DNA of 64,000 nt from Morinoia aosen. Its lineage: Eukaryota; Arthropoda; Malacostraca; Amphipoda; Talitridae. A program made the translations under genes and the position numbers. The notes beneath the pieces are model-generated. The model did no database searches. It worked only from the letters and a program-made list of their open reading frames with translations, and was not told the origin of the DNA. The number at the start of each line of letters is the position of its first letter. Positions within the stretch are counted from its first letter, which is position 1. This document shows, piece after piece, positions 12,696 through 25,822 of the stretch. The DNA is taken from the NCBI GenBank assembly GCA_030386875.1, contig CM059567.1:54978020-55042019 (forward strand), written 5' to 3'.

Positions 12696-13170
12696 TGTGG
12701 CAGTGCGGTGCTGTGGAATGTGGCAGTGCAGTGCAACGGATGTGCGGCAGTGCAGTACAATAGAATGTGGCATTGCGGTGCATCGGACGTGTGCATGTTT
12801 AGATGTAGTGCGATGGGTGTTTGCATGTGTCAATGCAGTGCAACGGGAGTGTGTATGTATCAATGCAGTGCAACGGGAGTGTGCATGTGTGAATGCAGTG
12901 TAACGGGTGTGTGCATGAGTCAATAAAGTGCAACGTGTGTGTGCATGTGTCAATGCAGTGCAACGGGCGTGTGCATGTGTCAATGCAGTGCAACGGGCGT
13001 GTCAATGCTATGGCAAGGGGCGTGAGTCAATGCTATGGCAAGGGGCGTGTGTCAATGCTATGGCAAGGGGCGTGTGTCAATGCTATGGCAAGGGACGTGT
13101 GTCAATGCTATGGCAAGGGACGTGTGTCAGTGCGGTGCAACGGAATGTGTCAATGCAGAGCAACGGTGGA
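12696..13170. repeat. two-phase minisatellite (30-bp then 25-bp units)
   Basis: From about 12790 to 13001 the unit is about 30 bp (TGCATGTGTCAATGCAGTGC, then AACGGGCGTG), roughly seven copies. From 13002 the unit is 25 bp (TCAATGCTATGGCAAGGGGC, then GTGTG), five copies at 13002, 13027, 13052, 13077 and 13102, with a degenerate sixth. Degenerate related units extend left to about 12696. Because 30 is a multiple of three, several frames on both strands stay open (12402-13327); these are not genes. Confidence 0.9.
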
Positions 13171-15599
13171 CGTCAATGCACTGAAATTGAGGAATGAACG
13201 ATACAACTGGCGTGAAGATGAGCCATGGATGGCAGTGTACCAAGCACGCTTATGTGTCGAAGCATTGGATCAAACAATGAAACGGGCGAGTGGAAGTGAG
13301 GAAACAATGCATGTGATGAGTGAATGACGCAGCAGCGCAAGTGTCTCGACTTATTTGCACTGATCAACATTGCTGCCAATGCCCATCCATTAGGAAACGC
13401 GACATGGGTGCGGATTCGTCCTAAAAAGGCAGTTAGCCTGAGGTTGGCAGGGCAGCGCACATTACTGTGGATGCGTCAGTAAAAAGTTAATAACGAGAAA
13501 TAGCATCTAAATATAAACGAACAGAAATGACAGTGAGAATGAGATGATTTACAACTGAAATGAAAATGTTTCTTTTACCTACATTGCCGTGGTAACGACC
13601 GTAAAAATGTGATTCGTTTGAATTTCGTGTTCCGTCTAGCAAGTTTAGGCACACCAATGATAATCCATCGTACCAAAGGCTGCGATATATCGGTGTGGTG
13701 GTATGTGCCTTCGAGCATAATCCGAGCTTAAAAAAAGCTCAAAAATACGTTCACAACAATGCATCTGGTTTGGAGAAGGCCAAATTTTAAATATTTACCA
13801 AAAGAGCCCAATGGAAAAGGATTTCCATCTGGAAGAAATCAGGGTTCGAATGACTACTGTACAAACAGCAACGATGTGTACATACATCAGTTAACAAGAG
13901 ATCAGTATCGACATGTTACCAAATTTGACATAAGTGCTATAGCCTGTTGCAGAGCGTGCAAAGAAAGAAACAGTTCAACTAAGCTATCAATATTGAGCGG
14001 ACTCTAATTTCAAAGGGGCTAAAAACCAACGCGACAAGTTGCACTGCTTAAATCTCGCAGCTAGAGATTCATGCCGCTCGCTGCTTTCACAAGAACTATA
14101 ACATAAAACCGAGATTCATAAGTCCCGCACCTACGCGCTTTTCTTTATTCCTCCGCTCTAACATGACGATGATATTCTGTCCCAGGTGCGTGACGCTGAA
14201 CGTTAAAAAGTATTATGTCCTTACGTTTGATGACAATGAAAAACTAGAAAATTACGGCCAGTGTTGGCACTTCAATAGAAACACCGAAAGACTACTCATT
14301 ACGAGAACAATTGTACAAAATTTTTTTGCCCATAACTCTGATGTCGTTAGGTTTTCGATTCTAACGAATCAAGAATCTTTCGGCTCTTTATTCGCATTGA
14401 TAATGCAGATACATTAATTCACTTGTAACATCTGAGTGACAGCACAAAAAACGTCAGAGAAAAATGAAGCAGGTTCAGCTCAGAGTTCTTCATCGCCGAT
14501 GAAGAAATGTTCGTGGATGTGCATCATAAAAAAATTCTTACTATTTTAACACGTAAAGTTAAATCCGTCTTATTCTAACGCATGTGGGGCGTATATACTT
14601 AGCGGCATGAGAAAAAAAATTATCAAGTAAAAATGCAGTTCAGCGACACTGACTTGCACTAATGTTTGAATAAATAGCAAGGGCGCAGAAAATATACGAT
14701 GCATTGGACATTGACATTAACACGAATGTAGCAAGAATACACGCGAGATTTATGTGTTGAAAACTAAGATTTGAAGTCAGGACCAGAATTAAAACGCAAG
14801 ATATCATTTTAAAAAATGAACTAAAATAGCAGCAATACTCGCCACTAAGTTGGCAAAATTTGTAAGTCTTACTCTTTGCCACCAATACGACACTTTATAG
14901 AAGAGTTATAGCTGCAAAAGAAATAAATACCTTCGTAGTTTCTTGAAATAATGCGAATAGGATCGAATTAAAAACAAAATTTCACAGAGAAGGTTACGTA
15001 ACCACTTCTAACGAACCTAACTATGTACTGTAGTTGGCGAGGTAACTTTTCCGAGCGTTAATACAATAAAATAACTTTGACTTTTGCTCAGAAAATAGCA
15101 ACTCCATAAGTTACTTTGAATACATTACAACGCATAACGTAAAAGAATGTTAGTATTTATGCAAATAACATCAAGAGAAATTCCAAGGAAAATAAAAACG
15201 GAACAAAAAGCCAAAAGCACACTAAGGCGCCGAGAGATCAAGTCAAGTTCAGGATTTAAGTCAAAGGAAATAACCTGACAAAGATAATTTTGTGTACAAT
15301 GTTTCTGAGCATTTTCTGCAGTGCGTGTTAGGACTACATTTCGAGAAACCTCTTGCCATACGAGGACCGCACAGATTCAATCTAAACAGTTCGTGACCAT
15401 AAAAGGTTACAGAAAGACTTGCAGTTTTCCAAATCTTCGGAGCAGCAGTGGCCATGAGACAGAATGAACTTATGCTCATATACTTCTGGAATCCACATTA
15501 ACTTACTACTTGCTTTTATTCTAAACAAACATTGAATAGATAAATGTTTAACAAAAATCAATAAGAAAAAATCCTTCTTCCGGTTATATTGAATAATTC
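13171..15599. other. unannotated non-coding stretch
   Basis: Frames of 72-95 codons on both strands (13173-13460, 13759-14007, 14163-14417, 14640-14885, 15261-15479) lack recognisable domains or paired splice signals. No repeats were recognised. Confidence 0.4.
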
Positions 15600-15813
15600 A
15601 CGTTAAACCTCCCTTACTATAAAATAGATGTTCCCAAAGAACAGAAGAGGTGCCGTAGAAACGAGGTTAAAAGAATTTTACGATATAAGTTGAAGGGAAA
15701 AGTAATAGGTGATGAGAAAAAAAGAGCATGAGTGAACCGGAAAAATAAAAAATGAAGTAACTTTTTATACTATACTTAGTATAAAATAATACTTGGATCC
15801 CCCTGAAGGGAAA
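15600..15813 (-). mobile_element. SINE-like family copy 4, internally deleted
   Basis: It runs from AAACCTCCCTTAC to GGATCCCCCTGAAGGG and keeps both family ends but only about 60% of the length. The region normally containing the GGGAACGCGGAATC block is shortened. Its right end lies 23 bp left of the duplication flanking the MITE at 15840. Confidence 0.65.
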
Positions 15814-15835
15814 TAGCTTTTTTATTGGACTCAGA

Positions 15836-16064
15836 ATAACCCTTTAACGTCCACATTTTTGTACTCATGTTACCGTTATCCCAACCACCATCATCAAACT
15901 GGCACCAGCATCAGATATTTATTGATTTCAGGATGAGGAAGGAACTGCCACTCGACAGTGAAGTCCAAAAAACACATCAAGGAATTAATTTTACGAGAAA
16001 TACAATGTATTGAGGTTATTTTTGAAGGAGGACCGTACAGTCCACTTGGGCGTTAAAGGGATAA
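15836..16064. mobile_element. MITE with CCCTTTAACG inverted ends
   Basis: The left end CCCTTTAACG (15840-15849) and right end CGTTAAAGGG (16051-16060) are perfect 10-bp inverted repeats. The 221-bp insert is flanked by ATAA at 15836-15839 and 16061-16064. Similarity continues inward imperfectly (GTCCAC against GCCCAA). The 4-bp duplication and CCCTTT terminus resemble piggyBac-type elements, but the target is ATAA rather than TTAA, so the superfamily is inferred. No coding capacity. Confidence 0.7.
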
Positions 16065-17861
16065 ACCAAGCGGTAGGAACAAAGCGACGCCAATTTTCGT
16101 ATTTTGTAAAGCTACCCTCGGCGACTAAGTAGTTAAGAAAAGACTGAGATTGGAGCGACAGCAGCTGTGGTAGCCCGCATGTCCGTAATCACGCAAGCGT
16201 TCAACTGGATTAGCGATGCTGAGCTGCAGTTCAACTGAGAGCGAACGGGAACAATCCTGTTCGAGTCGTCTTACTTCACCGTGAAAATGACGTCAACGTA
16301 TTGACTTAATTGAAAACAATGATATGATGGGCTGTAGAGAACAATGTATGTACAGCTTAACATAGATATCAAAGGTAGAATTGAAAGAAGCTTTGGATGA
16401 TCTATGATTAGACAGACTGAGAATGTAATATTTGTTGTGACACCTAATCAAGAACCTTGTGAGAAAACGGCGTAAAAATATTAGCAACCAATAAATAATT
16501 ATGAGTTTGACATTTATACCATCCAGCAACCAGTGACACTGTGTAAAACCTGCGTAAAATTAACAGCCACAACGATGAAAAATGTATAATAAATTTCGAT
16601 AACTTAAGCCTTTATTTTGAGACACCGAACTATATAACAATTCAATTTTAGAATAAAGTTCCAGCATTTGTATCAATATTCACGCAGTTGACTACTCTCA
16701 ATAAGAAGCTTCCCGTTTCACTAGAAATATAGAAAAAACTCTCCAGCCGGGAATAAAAAAAAACGATGCAGCTGAAGTTAGAGCGCATGCTAATTCATCT
16801 GAAAATAAATATGGAACAGAAAGTGAGAGGAGGCACCACGTTCGGTGTTGCAAGCGTGAACCTTGACCGGCGGTATCTCTGACGAACATCTTCCCCAAAA
16901 TTAGCAGAAAAGCTGGTACGCGCTTCCATCGCTGCGTGGCGCTTGGTAGGGACTGTGCGCTTCTGCTAATGAAACGTGCGAGGAAAGACAAGTTGGGGAC
17001 TGCGCCACTAAAGGCGCATGAGGAGAATTACGAGTAGCAGTCATTTTGATGAACTTATCAGCCATTTGGACAAATGCTGCACTCACGTGAGCGTCCCAAG
17101 AGTTCTTAAACTCCCAGCAAGAAGATAAATAAAGTCAGTTTCTGAACTAAGCGCATGGAGTTGAAAACCAAAAAACTGAAAATGCATATTCCATGCTAAG
17201 AGGGTACATTACTCCACCGTGCGTTGCGATCGGAAACCAATAATTTTGCGTGAATGAAGTTCAAAGTTCAACCTAAGTCGATGTTCAAATAAGGAAACAA
17301 AATTATACCGCGAGCGCTACGGCTGACTCTAGCATACAAAACTTCGGCAACCTAACATTACGTGCCGGCGTACGCCAGAGCTCGGCAAGTTTATAGAGCA
17401 ATGATGCTAAATTATTAACAGGTGATTTAGAGTAACGAGGTTTTCAAAAATTCAAAAAGAATCCATAAAATCGCCCTTAAAAACTATTACAACACCCTCG
17501 AAAATTCTTGAGGAAATATGCGTAAACAATATGACTTATATTCTCACTCATTTTTGTACACGCACACTACTTTCAAATTGATTCTTTTTCAGCAACACAA
17601 GCTCTTTCCGAAGCACTTGGATGCAACAGAAAAACGATGAGCATCACTAAGAAAATGATCGTGTCGGAAATTACTATTTTCCAAGTAACCATAGTCGCAT
17701 TAGCACAAATGTTGTATTGAATAACAAACTATTCTCCATATCCGGTCATTTTTGTTCCCCAGAACTGCTAATGAAACCGTTACTTCCTTCAACCTTTTAC
17801 GATAGTAGTTCGCTGATGCATAAAACCAAAACAATTTAATGACGAACAAAAATTTCCATAC
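16065..17861. other. unannotated non-coding stretch
   Basis: No supported gene. The minus frames at 16293-16529 and 16698-16991 (78 and 97 codons) have no signature. A TTCGAGTC word at about 16260 was examined as a possible tRNA T-arm and does not fold. Confidence 0.4.
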
Positions 17862-17941
17862 TTAACACTTTGAATGTAACGTGCTCCATCAGCGGCCACG
17901 GAAGGGATTTTCATAATGCTGCTGACCAGTCAAAGTGTTGA
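17862..17941. mobile_element. short piggyBac-like MITE
   Basis: The left end is TTAA then CACTTTGAATG. The right end read inward is CACTTTGACTGG, next to TTGA (17938-17941), a one-base-changed TTAA. The internal GCTGCTGACC segment is the reverse complement of part of the 5354-5579 element. At about 72 bp between the target sites, this is an internally deleted copy. Confidence 0.6.
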
Positions 17942-19624
17942 TAAGTTTCGAAAGATAAAAACTAATCAGGTGGTAAAAAAGTAACTAGGCATATTTTTGA
18001 TCAATCCACTCGCATACTAAAGCTACACATCTGGTTCTGCGCTGCTGCTATCACGTCCAACTTTGCAAAAATCAAACTGCAAAATATGAAAAGCAGGTGG
18101 CCAAAAAACAGGACTCTAATCCGATTGTGCACAGTACTTTGAACAAACGAAGCAACCAGGGCCAGGCAAGGAGAAAATCATCGCATAACACGCAGCACTT
18201 GCTCGTAATTAGCTCCTTCACTGGAGGAGAGACCAGGTCTAGGAAGACACTCGCGCACTTCCGCATCACACCTGCTCAGCATTCTTTTGCGACGCCCGTC
18301 AATCTCGTCAGGCTGGGTTGCCAGACTAGACTTTTTCATCGTTGAAATTATCTAATTTTTCTCATGAAATTTGGCTGTGAAAATCATTAAGCATCTGCAA
18401 ACTCTTCAGGGTGGCCAGAGGGTGAGTAATTCTTTTCAGCAAATATTCTTCAAGATAAGGCTAAGTTCGCTTAATTTGAAAAAAAAAACAGCCGGACAAG
18501 CCTGTCGTGAGGACCCACGTTTGCCAGCAGGAGGCTGTCTGCACGGAAGCCACACCACAGCTTCCCAACACAATGCCACATGTCAAAGTTTCAGATGAAA
18601 TTCTGCAAGCAAAAGAAAGCTGCTGCGCAGTTAACGTGGAATTTTCTGGGTAAAGGGGCAATGATCAACTAGATATTGACAAGAAAGTGGTCACTAACAG
18701 AATGCAAATGTAAACTGATGTCATGAAATTCGATTCGAAATTACTGTTACACCGAATATTTACAATTTTTTGGTCCTCAAGAACAAAGATTTGTTAAGCT
18801 GTAATCGACTGAACGAAGTTTTGACAGTGACAGCGAACACACCGTGACGCTAAGTCGAGATAGGAAGTGAGCAAGGAAAACATCGAAGATACTCTTACCC
18901 GAAGTCAGTGGCATGGAACGCTAGCCTCTTTTACGACAAAGAAAAAGTAGAAGCTGGAAATAAGAGACCTACTGCAATACGAAAACCTCCTGCTACTCAT
19001 GACGCTGATATTGAGTAGTTTGAATTATCATTCACGAGCAAATAACTCAAGGTTCTCTTTCCACAGCATGCACTAGCATTCTAAATGAGCTTTCTCTATC
19101 TTCTTTCTTCTTGCCAAAATAAATCTCTTTCGTAGTCGTATTTTTCCGAGTTTCCCTCGAACCCTTAGAAGGTTATGAATGGCACAGTAAGACTTAGCAA
19201 TAATATTAATAAAAATAAAGGCGAGGGTAAAAGAAGGACATTCATTGAGACGAGAATCGGAAATCATGACATGTGCAAAACAGGCTGGCCGATGCCCAGG
19301 TAACCTCACTACGAATCGGACGCGACTGAGATCAGCGCCAGCAACAGGAAGTGTTCGAGACTAACAAAGAGAGCTACGGAGGTCACCGCAGCCACGATTA
19401 CAAGTGCATCGCGGCTGCCCAAAATTCGTTGACATAAAAAAATCGGGAAGCTCAAGTCTGGAGAATTAAAATTCCGTGTACTCCTATGATTAGAAGAAGA
19501 CTCTACTCAATGGATTTAAAGACACAAATGAAAAATTTTATCAGAAAAATAACAAGAAATATTAATTGTATGTTTTACTATAATACCTAACATACATAAT
19601 ATGCTAGCCACAATTAGATATGAT
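17942..19624. other. unannotated non-coding stretch
   Basis: Overlapping frames on opposite strands at 18072-18345 and 18371-18661 (65-82 codons) are mirror frames without family features. Nothing else was recognised. Confidence 0.4.
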
Positions 19625-19968
19625 TAAATACGTTCGTTTAAGCCTCCCTAATCACAACAGAGGTGTTTCAAAGAGAAGGAAGAACGCACAATTCAATAAT
19701 GAATGTAGGGAACGAGGAATCTACACACAATGTGTGTTCTACAAAATCCCTTGCTCACAGAAGCAGTAAGTTAAAAAGAAAGTTTATTAAACTTGATATA
19801 AGTCGAAGAAAAACTAATAGGTACTGAAAAACAGGATAGCAGTGAACTGAAAAAAAGTTCGAACTGAAAAAAAAGTTCGAAACAAAATAAAAACCTATAC
19901 AATTTCAATGTAAGGAAAGCCTACGTAACTTTTAGCTCTGAACCTCGCAACTTCCCCTGGGTCCACCA
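19625..19968 (-). mobile_element. SINE-like family copy 5, near full length
   Basis: It runs from GTTTAAGCCTCCCTAATCAC to CTTCCCCTGGGTCC. It has a local duplication of GAACTGAAAAAAAAGTTCG at about 19855-19880. It is 5'-truncated at the same CCCTGGG point as the copy at 6106-6420. Confidence 0.85.
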
Positions 19969-20708
19969 GTTATATACTTGAGGTGCACCAGTCACAATTT
20001 AAACTATCAAAATGAACATGAAAATGTGTGATCTCAACGCACATATGTTAGCCGTAAACCTGACGTCTCAGTGGCAGTATCCAAAAATGGAATTAAAAAT
20101 GGAATTATGCATTTGAGATAAACGAGTGATTAATCTGAGTATATCTCTTGACTGCTGTTCTGTGTCGCGTGAGCAAGTCAGTCCTGAGCGCTTTGACAGC
20201 TTTCCTTTCCTGTTCCGTGCACGGTCTTCCCAGTCAGGTCATCCGTCATCTGGACTCTTATAAAGACATGCGCAGGCACTCGCTCAATTTCTCATGATGT
20301 ACCTGACTCGATAAGTCATCTATCATGGAACATAAATTAATGAAATTGACTACACGTATTATAAAACAAAAAAAATTTCCACTTTTTTGGTTAAATTTAG
20401 TATCTGCTATGACATTCTTGCATGCGCTGTTTTCATTGTCGTTGACTCGTTGACAGTTAGGAATTTCAACATCGGTCGAAACTTTCAGTTTCTCAGAAGA
20501 ACATAAAAAATAGCTAAGCACGGAATAATTGCGCGTGGATTCAATAAAACTCGAATTCACATAAACTTTAAAAATCTAAAAACTCCTCTAGGAAACTCTC
20601 AAAAACACCAGCAGGCCCAGTACGCTCAGAGGATAAACAATGATATTGAAGCAAGTCGGAAACAACTGTTGATGCGAAAACTTGTTTTTTACGTTACCAT
20701 TTCAAAGA
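19969..20708. other. unannotated non-coding stretch
   Basis: A 100-codon minus frame at 20258-20560 is the longest. It has no recognisable domain and its codon content looks like AT-rich chance sequence. Confidence 0.4.
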
Positions 20709-20922
20709 GTACAGTGCAAGGCTATGAACTCTATAATTCATGCGACTACTGATCCCAAAAGCAACTTAACAGCAAATTTCCCACGAAAATGAAAGGCAGT
20801 GCCAAGGAAAATACGGCACTATTACGTCAGTATTTCAACAAGTACAGTGCAAAACTACCTTCAATATAATTCACGCGACTTCTGATCCCAAAAGCAGCTA
20901 AGTAGCAAATTCCCACGAAATA
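20709..20922. repeat. two-copy tandem duplication, 133-bp period
   Basis: GTACAGTGCAA starts copies at 20709 and 20842. The shared segment continues through ATAATTCA, CGACT, CTGATCCCAAAAGCA and AGCAAATT, then CCCACGAAA. The two copies are moderately diverged. Confidence 0.8.
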
Positions 20923-20943
20923 AAAATAATAATGATCGATAAC

Positions 20944-20977
20944 GATGATGATAATAATAATAATAATAACAACAATG
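20944..20977. repeat. (ATA)n/(GAT)n microsatellite
   Basis: GATGATG followed by about six AAT-type trinucleotides and AAC units. A simple repeat directly right of the 133-bp duplication. Confidence 0.9.
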
Positions 20978-23900
20978 CTGAAGAGTGTTGACAAAATGAA
21001 CATCAAAGCCCGTATAGGAGGCCTTTACCGCTTCCCGCGAAAAAGCGAGTCAGTGCCAACCAAGGGAAGCACGGCACAGCTGCGCTGCGCAGCAGGCCGT
21101 GAAGGCGGCGACCTCGCGAGAGGCAAACGCGGGCGCGTATCGCGTCCACATCGCCCGCTGCTGATCACAGCATGACCACACCTGGCGAATGTCATGTTCC
21201 TCCTCTCTCAGTGGAAAATTATAGTTCATCAGCGAGGTAAGCGTTAGAAAATACAGTACACGTGTCTCACCTACAGTTAACATGGCGAATAATTTAGAAC
21301 TGCTACGTCTTAATTTCATCCAGTCTCACTGCAGTTTGAAAGTTCTGAATGTTATCGGGAAGCTCAGACATCAACGCTAAAAAGCAGCAAAAACAACGGT
21401 ATGACAGGGTTGAGAAGCTATGAAGATATTTGAAAGAAACGACCGCTTCGTCGAAGTATCTGATTTAAACAGTATCTCAACATTTGTTTCCAAATTTCAA
21501 GGGCGATTGTCTTGTCAGCAAACTTTCATAGATGACCTGCTTCGGGTGCGCATTTCCGATCAGTTTTCACAAACAATGCATGGGATAACCCTCGCTCATC
21601 TCATTTCCGTTGCCGTGCTGGTGATCATTAGAATTACTACTGTAATTTGTCGGGAGATTTCCTTTCCCATGGATGTCAGTACCAATTGCATCGAACAAAA
21701 AATAATTGGAGAACGCACATTAAAGTGGACGATGCACGGCAGGACTCGAGCAACCAACACACGTGCTCTCATCACTAGCGCACTGCATGAATGAGAGTAT
21801 TGTTTCTTACGTTACCTGAACAGCTAAGGATTTTATTAAAAAACCGATATGATTGATTCCCCCTGAAACTGACTCACGCCGTTTCCGATGAGTACTATTG
21901 ACCAAGCAAAAATAGAGCAGACATTTTTAGGCTGTATCACGAGCATGGAAGCCAACAAATACTAAATTAAGTCGAATGTTTTAAACAAAAAATGTAATAC
22001 AACTTCAAATCGGTATGGAACATAGTAAGGGTTTAACAGATAAGAGATAGAATCACGCTGATAAAGGATAAACGCCAATCACACTCAGTGAAGATTATGA
22101 GATAACCGCAGCAGTCCAGTGATATGAACAGAACGAAATGAAAGCCCATGGAGTACTCACGAGTCCAGAGAAATCTAAAATCAATCAAATTTTCAGAAAT
22201 TTGAAAACTCAATGAAAAAACATGAACTAGTCTTACAGCGCTCAACCTCTTTGGGGTCCACAGGCGTAGTATGCAAAAGTAACTCTTCACTTGAATACAC
22301 GTCACGTTAGAACACGGATTATACTATAAAATTTGTAGGAAGCATGCACCCCAGTTTACAACGAAACATATTTAATACCAGCCTTAAACAAGACAACTGA
22401 TCAGTTTTAGATGGTGAAATGAACGCAAGTTTCCATGTTCATGCATAGCAAGCTTAAAAATCATCAAGAACGTCAATTCCATGCTACTAATCCGTCCATT
22501 CGCTCTCAAATCAAGTTTCGTCAGAGCCTCAGAGCAGAGGAACGCCGAAAACAAGGTGCTCAAGGCACGTCTCAAGATTTCAGTATATACAAGGCAGCGT
22601 GGGCAGAGGCGGCCTCCTGGGACGACCGGCGCTGCAGCTCAACAACCGACTGTCTATCATGGAGCACTGATTCAGTTCAGTTCATGCACGAGAACAAAGG
22701 CATGCCGCTTATCCCTTAATCATTAAGTGACGTATTATTACTTTAACATCGTGAGCATGTACGTGCTTAGTATGAAAGTTCTAAGATCAGCGCTCACAGT
22801 GGTTTATAACAGGTCAAAATAAAAAAGCGGGCACATAATGAGGCATTTGCATTGCCTGATGGAGCTTCGATCATCATAAGAATGACGAGCTTTACTCACA
22901 TTTCAAGTGAAACTCTACCAACAGCTCACGATACTCGAACTAACAGAAAGAAACTTAAAGAACATTACCGTAAACGACCTAACGCATCTCAAAATGCAGT
23001 AACTAAATCGATTACGCCTATTGAAGCATTGACTCGCTTGAGAAGACTCAAACACCAAGGTATGGTGAATCAATCAGAGCCGATGCTTTCACACAAATAT
23101 GTTGAAGACAAATCCACCAATTTGAGACCTGGCGATTGACTACTACGAGTGCAATTACCGTATAGAGAAGAGCTCCACCCAACACGCCCTCTTCATGATG
23201 AAGCCTCAGAGCGCAGCCAGCCAGCCAGCTACACAGGCAGACCCACACAAAAGGTTGCATATAAAAGCTGTCAAACAAGCGCTTGGGAGGAGACTGGGTA
23301 TCCAGGTGCAGTGCTGCCTGCAGCTTCCATCTAGGCACAGATCCACCTACACCGCTCGAGCCAGGAAAACCGATAAAGAGAAACTATCATTATGTGTTTG
23401 ACCATCGTTTCCCCTTCATCAAGGCGGTCACAGTAAAGCTCGGCAAAGTTTGAGCATCATCACTAAAGGCGTAACTTTTTAGCCTCTCAGTTGGCGCGGC
23501 CTCACAGAGGCCAGCAAAAAGAGGCAGTACAAGCATCTCTAACCGGCGAAAAGGTTAACTGAGAAGAATGAAGTAATATACGAAAAGACTCGAACAAGAG
23601 GTTGTTGGCGTGATGTGTAAACGTTTTACTCCCACCCCCTATCTCTTCCTCCGATGAAAGGAACTTTATTGATTAGGATATTCGAATAGTAGTTGAATTT
23701 TCCGACGTGAAGAAGCTTTATTCAAGAAATTCTAAGAAAATTTTTCAAGGCCTTGTTAAGAAACTTCATTGAAGGTATTCAAATGGTAGTTGGAATTCAA
23801 ATTCACTATTCACCAGAAGTGTACCAATAGTGACGTGGTGCATCTCAAAGAGACGAGAAACTTGGGAATGATGTTGACTGCTTTACAATATCGTAGACAG

Positions 23901-25225
23901 ACACTTGGGTTGGGTGGGAGAATTTGTTTTACTCAATGTAGGCTTTTTCCTATCATATGGAGAGACAGAAAAAGAGAGACAGGATACCTATCTAAATACC
24001 TACCTAAATATAAAGTTCAACGAAATAAAGCCTCCTCTAATGAGTGATGTTGATTTTGCAACTAGTAGCCAGCTTTCTTACAGAGGAGCGCTAATTACCC
24101 GCGATACACTGGACGCAATAAGCACTATAAACATACTCCTCCTACTTGACAGAAAGCTCACAAGAAAAAATGTGAACCAGGACAGAAATGAAAATATTTT
24201 ATGACTTTGTGATCACTTTTTTACACACGACGTTAGAAGTGCTGTACTGCGCGCTCGTAATGAGACGCTCCTTTGCATTGCTGAACAAAAATAGTTGAGA
24301 TATGCTTTTCATTGAGCACGAAAGCCATTAAAACATTAGCAAATTGATATCGCTCACCAAGAACGAAAAACGCACCGACTATGAAGGAAATGAATGATCC
24401 ACTATAGTTATTAACGATTCACTGATAACTAAAAACACTAGGCGTAGATAATAGCTAACATGTTGAGCCAATGCCGATTGATGCAACCACATACAGAAAC
24501 GGAGAACTTGAAATTTTCGTAGCATATTAACTATTGAATTGAAGTTCAGTCGTTAGTGAAGGTTGAAATATATCCAGGAAATGCGGGCAAAAATTAATCA
24601 AATATTCATTGGCATTGTTTTCCCCGCAAAGTACGAACAACCAGGTAATGTGTGAATATCAGAGCTGACATACAATTTTCTCGAGGTCTATTTTCTCTTA
24701 GGGTCTTTAAATCGACCCGTGAAGGCGCACACCATCCTCACTTGTACCACTTGGCCCTCATAGTTCCTTCATTCAGCCGACACGAGGAAATTGGACACTA
24801 CACACACCACACACATGAGAGGCAAGAGGTCATTCTTACGCAACCCAATCACTAGGAAATCGTAAATTCAGAGATTTTACGACGAGCACTAAATTATAAG
24901 AGCATCATCATTGCAGTGATGACTCCATTATAAAATTTAATGATGCACATGCATGGAAGAGCGCTACAGTAAAAGCGCGCACCCAGTTGGTCAACTGTGG
25001 CCTGCAAGTTTGCAGGAAATCATCACATTCCACACGCACTTACGGTGCCCCTTGCTACAGCTGATTGTCCTGGCAACGCTGTAGCATTACAAGTGCTAGC
25101 ACTTGGGCTGGTTGGTCTCATACTCGTAAAAATTTGAGAATGCTCCAGAAACGAGATTAATATTATCTTCTCTTAAGGTAGCAATGCTCTACAATAACCA
25201 ATGCCCTACAATAACCAATAATTAA
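20978..25225. other. unannotated non-coding stretch
   Basis: Bases 21010-21180 are a GC- and CpG-rich islet within AT-rich flanks, a possible regulatory or first-exon region. The longest frame, 124 codons plus at 21420-21794, has one hydrophobic stretch but no recognisable family. Other frames (22033-22305, 22435-22726, 22852-23139, 23048-23338, 23905-24204) overlap on opposite strands and are not supported. Confidence 0.4.
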
Positions 25226-25487
25226 CCTACAATAAATGATATTCGAATAAAAAATTCTATTCACCTTCAGTATCCAATAAACCAAATGAGCACCAATAGA
25301 GCTTAAGAGTGGTTATTATATCATTAAATTACCTAGTTCAAGACACCCTAGGCCTACCTACAATAAATGCTATTCGAGTAAAAAATTCTATTCACCTTCA
25401 GTATCCAATACACCAAATGAGCACCAATCGAGCTTAAGAGTGATTATTATATCATTAAATTACCTAGTTCAAGACACCCTAGACACA
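25226..25487. repeat. two-copy tandem duplication, 131-bp period
   Basis: CCTACAATAAATG begins copies at 25226 and 25357. They are nearly identical through AAGACACCCTAG, differing at only a few positions (for example ATGATATTCGAA against ATGCTATTCGAG). The high identity indicates a recent duplication. Confidence 0.92.
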
Positions 25488-25700
25488 GCAAAAGCGATGT
25501 CAACAGAACTAAGAGAAAGGACCATTTAGCATGGAAAGTAAAAAAAACGGGGAATTTACGCACAAAGTATTCCCACGAAGGATACCCCTATAAAAACAGC
25601 AACTTAAAATACAAGAGGAAGAAAAACAAAGAGATAGCAAAGTAGACAAGAAAAATACAAAAAAGTGACCACGAAAGATAAGGTCCCTCATAGCTGAGGT
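25488..25700 (-). mobile_element. SINE-like family copy 6, highly diverged
   Basis: Segments matching GAGAAAGGACCATTTAG, GGGGAATTTACGCACAA, GATACCCCTATAAAAACAG and AAAAAGTGACC occur in family order. The left tail is not clear and the right end stops near 25700. Assignment rests on order and spacing. Confidence 0.5.
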
Positions 25701-25822
25701 AGCATTGGAAAGTGAATTAGATTAGTGGAGTTAGTTTACGCTTTCAAACCTCAACAAGCTGTTCCAAAGAGAGAAGAACGGAAAGCACTTTTTGGTATTA
25801 TGTTGATTTTATAGATTACATT

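Noticed and set aside
12402..13327. Cys-rich or His/Thr-rich frames on both strands
   Set aside because: Composition of the 30/25-bp minisatellite; six overlapping frames cannot all be real and none extends meaningfully outside.
16180..16290. Possible tRNA gene around TTCGAGTC
   Set aside because: The T-arm stem does not pair and no acceptor stem or A box is found.
21420..21794. 124-codon plus frame with a hydrophobic stretch
   Set aside because: No recognisable domain, and the flanks give no splice or promoter support.
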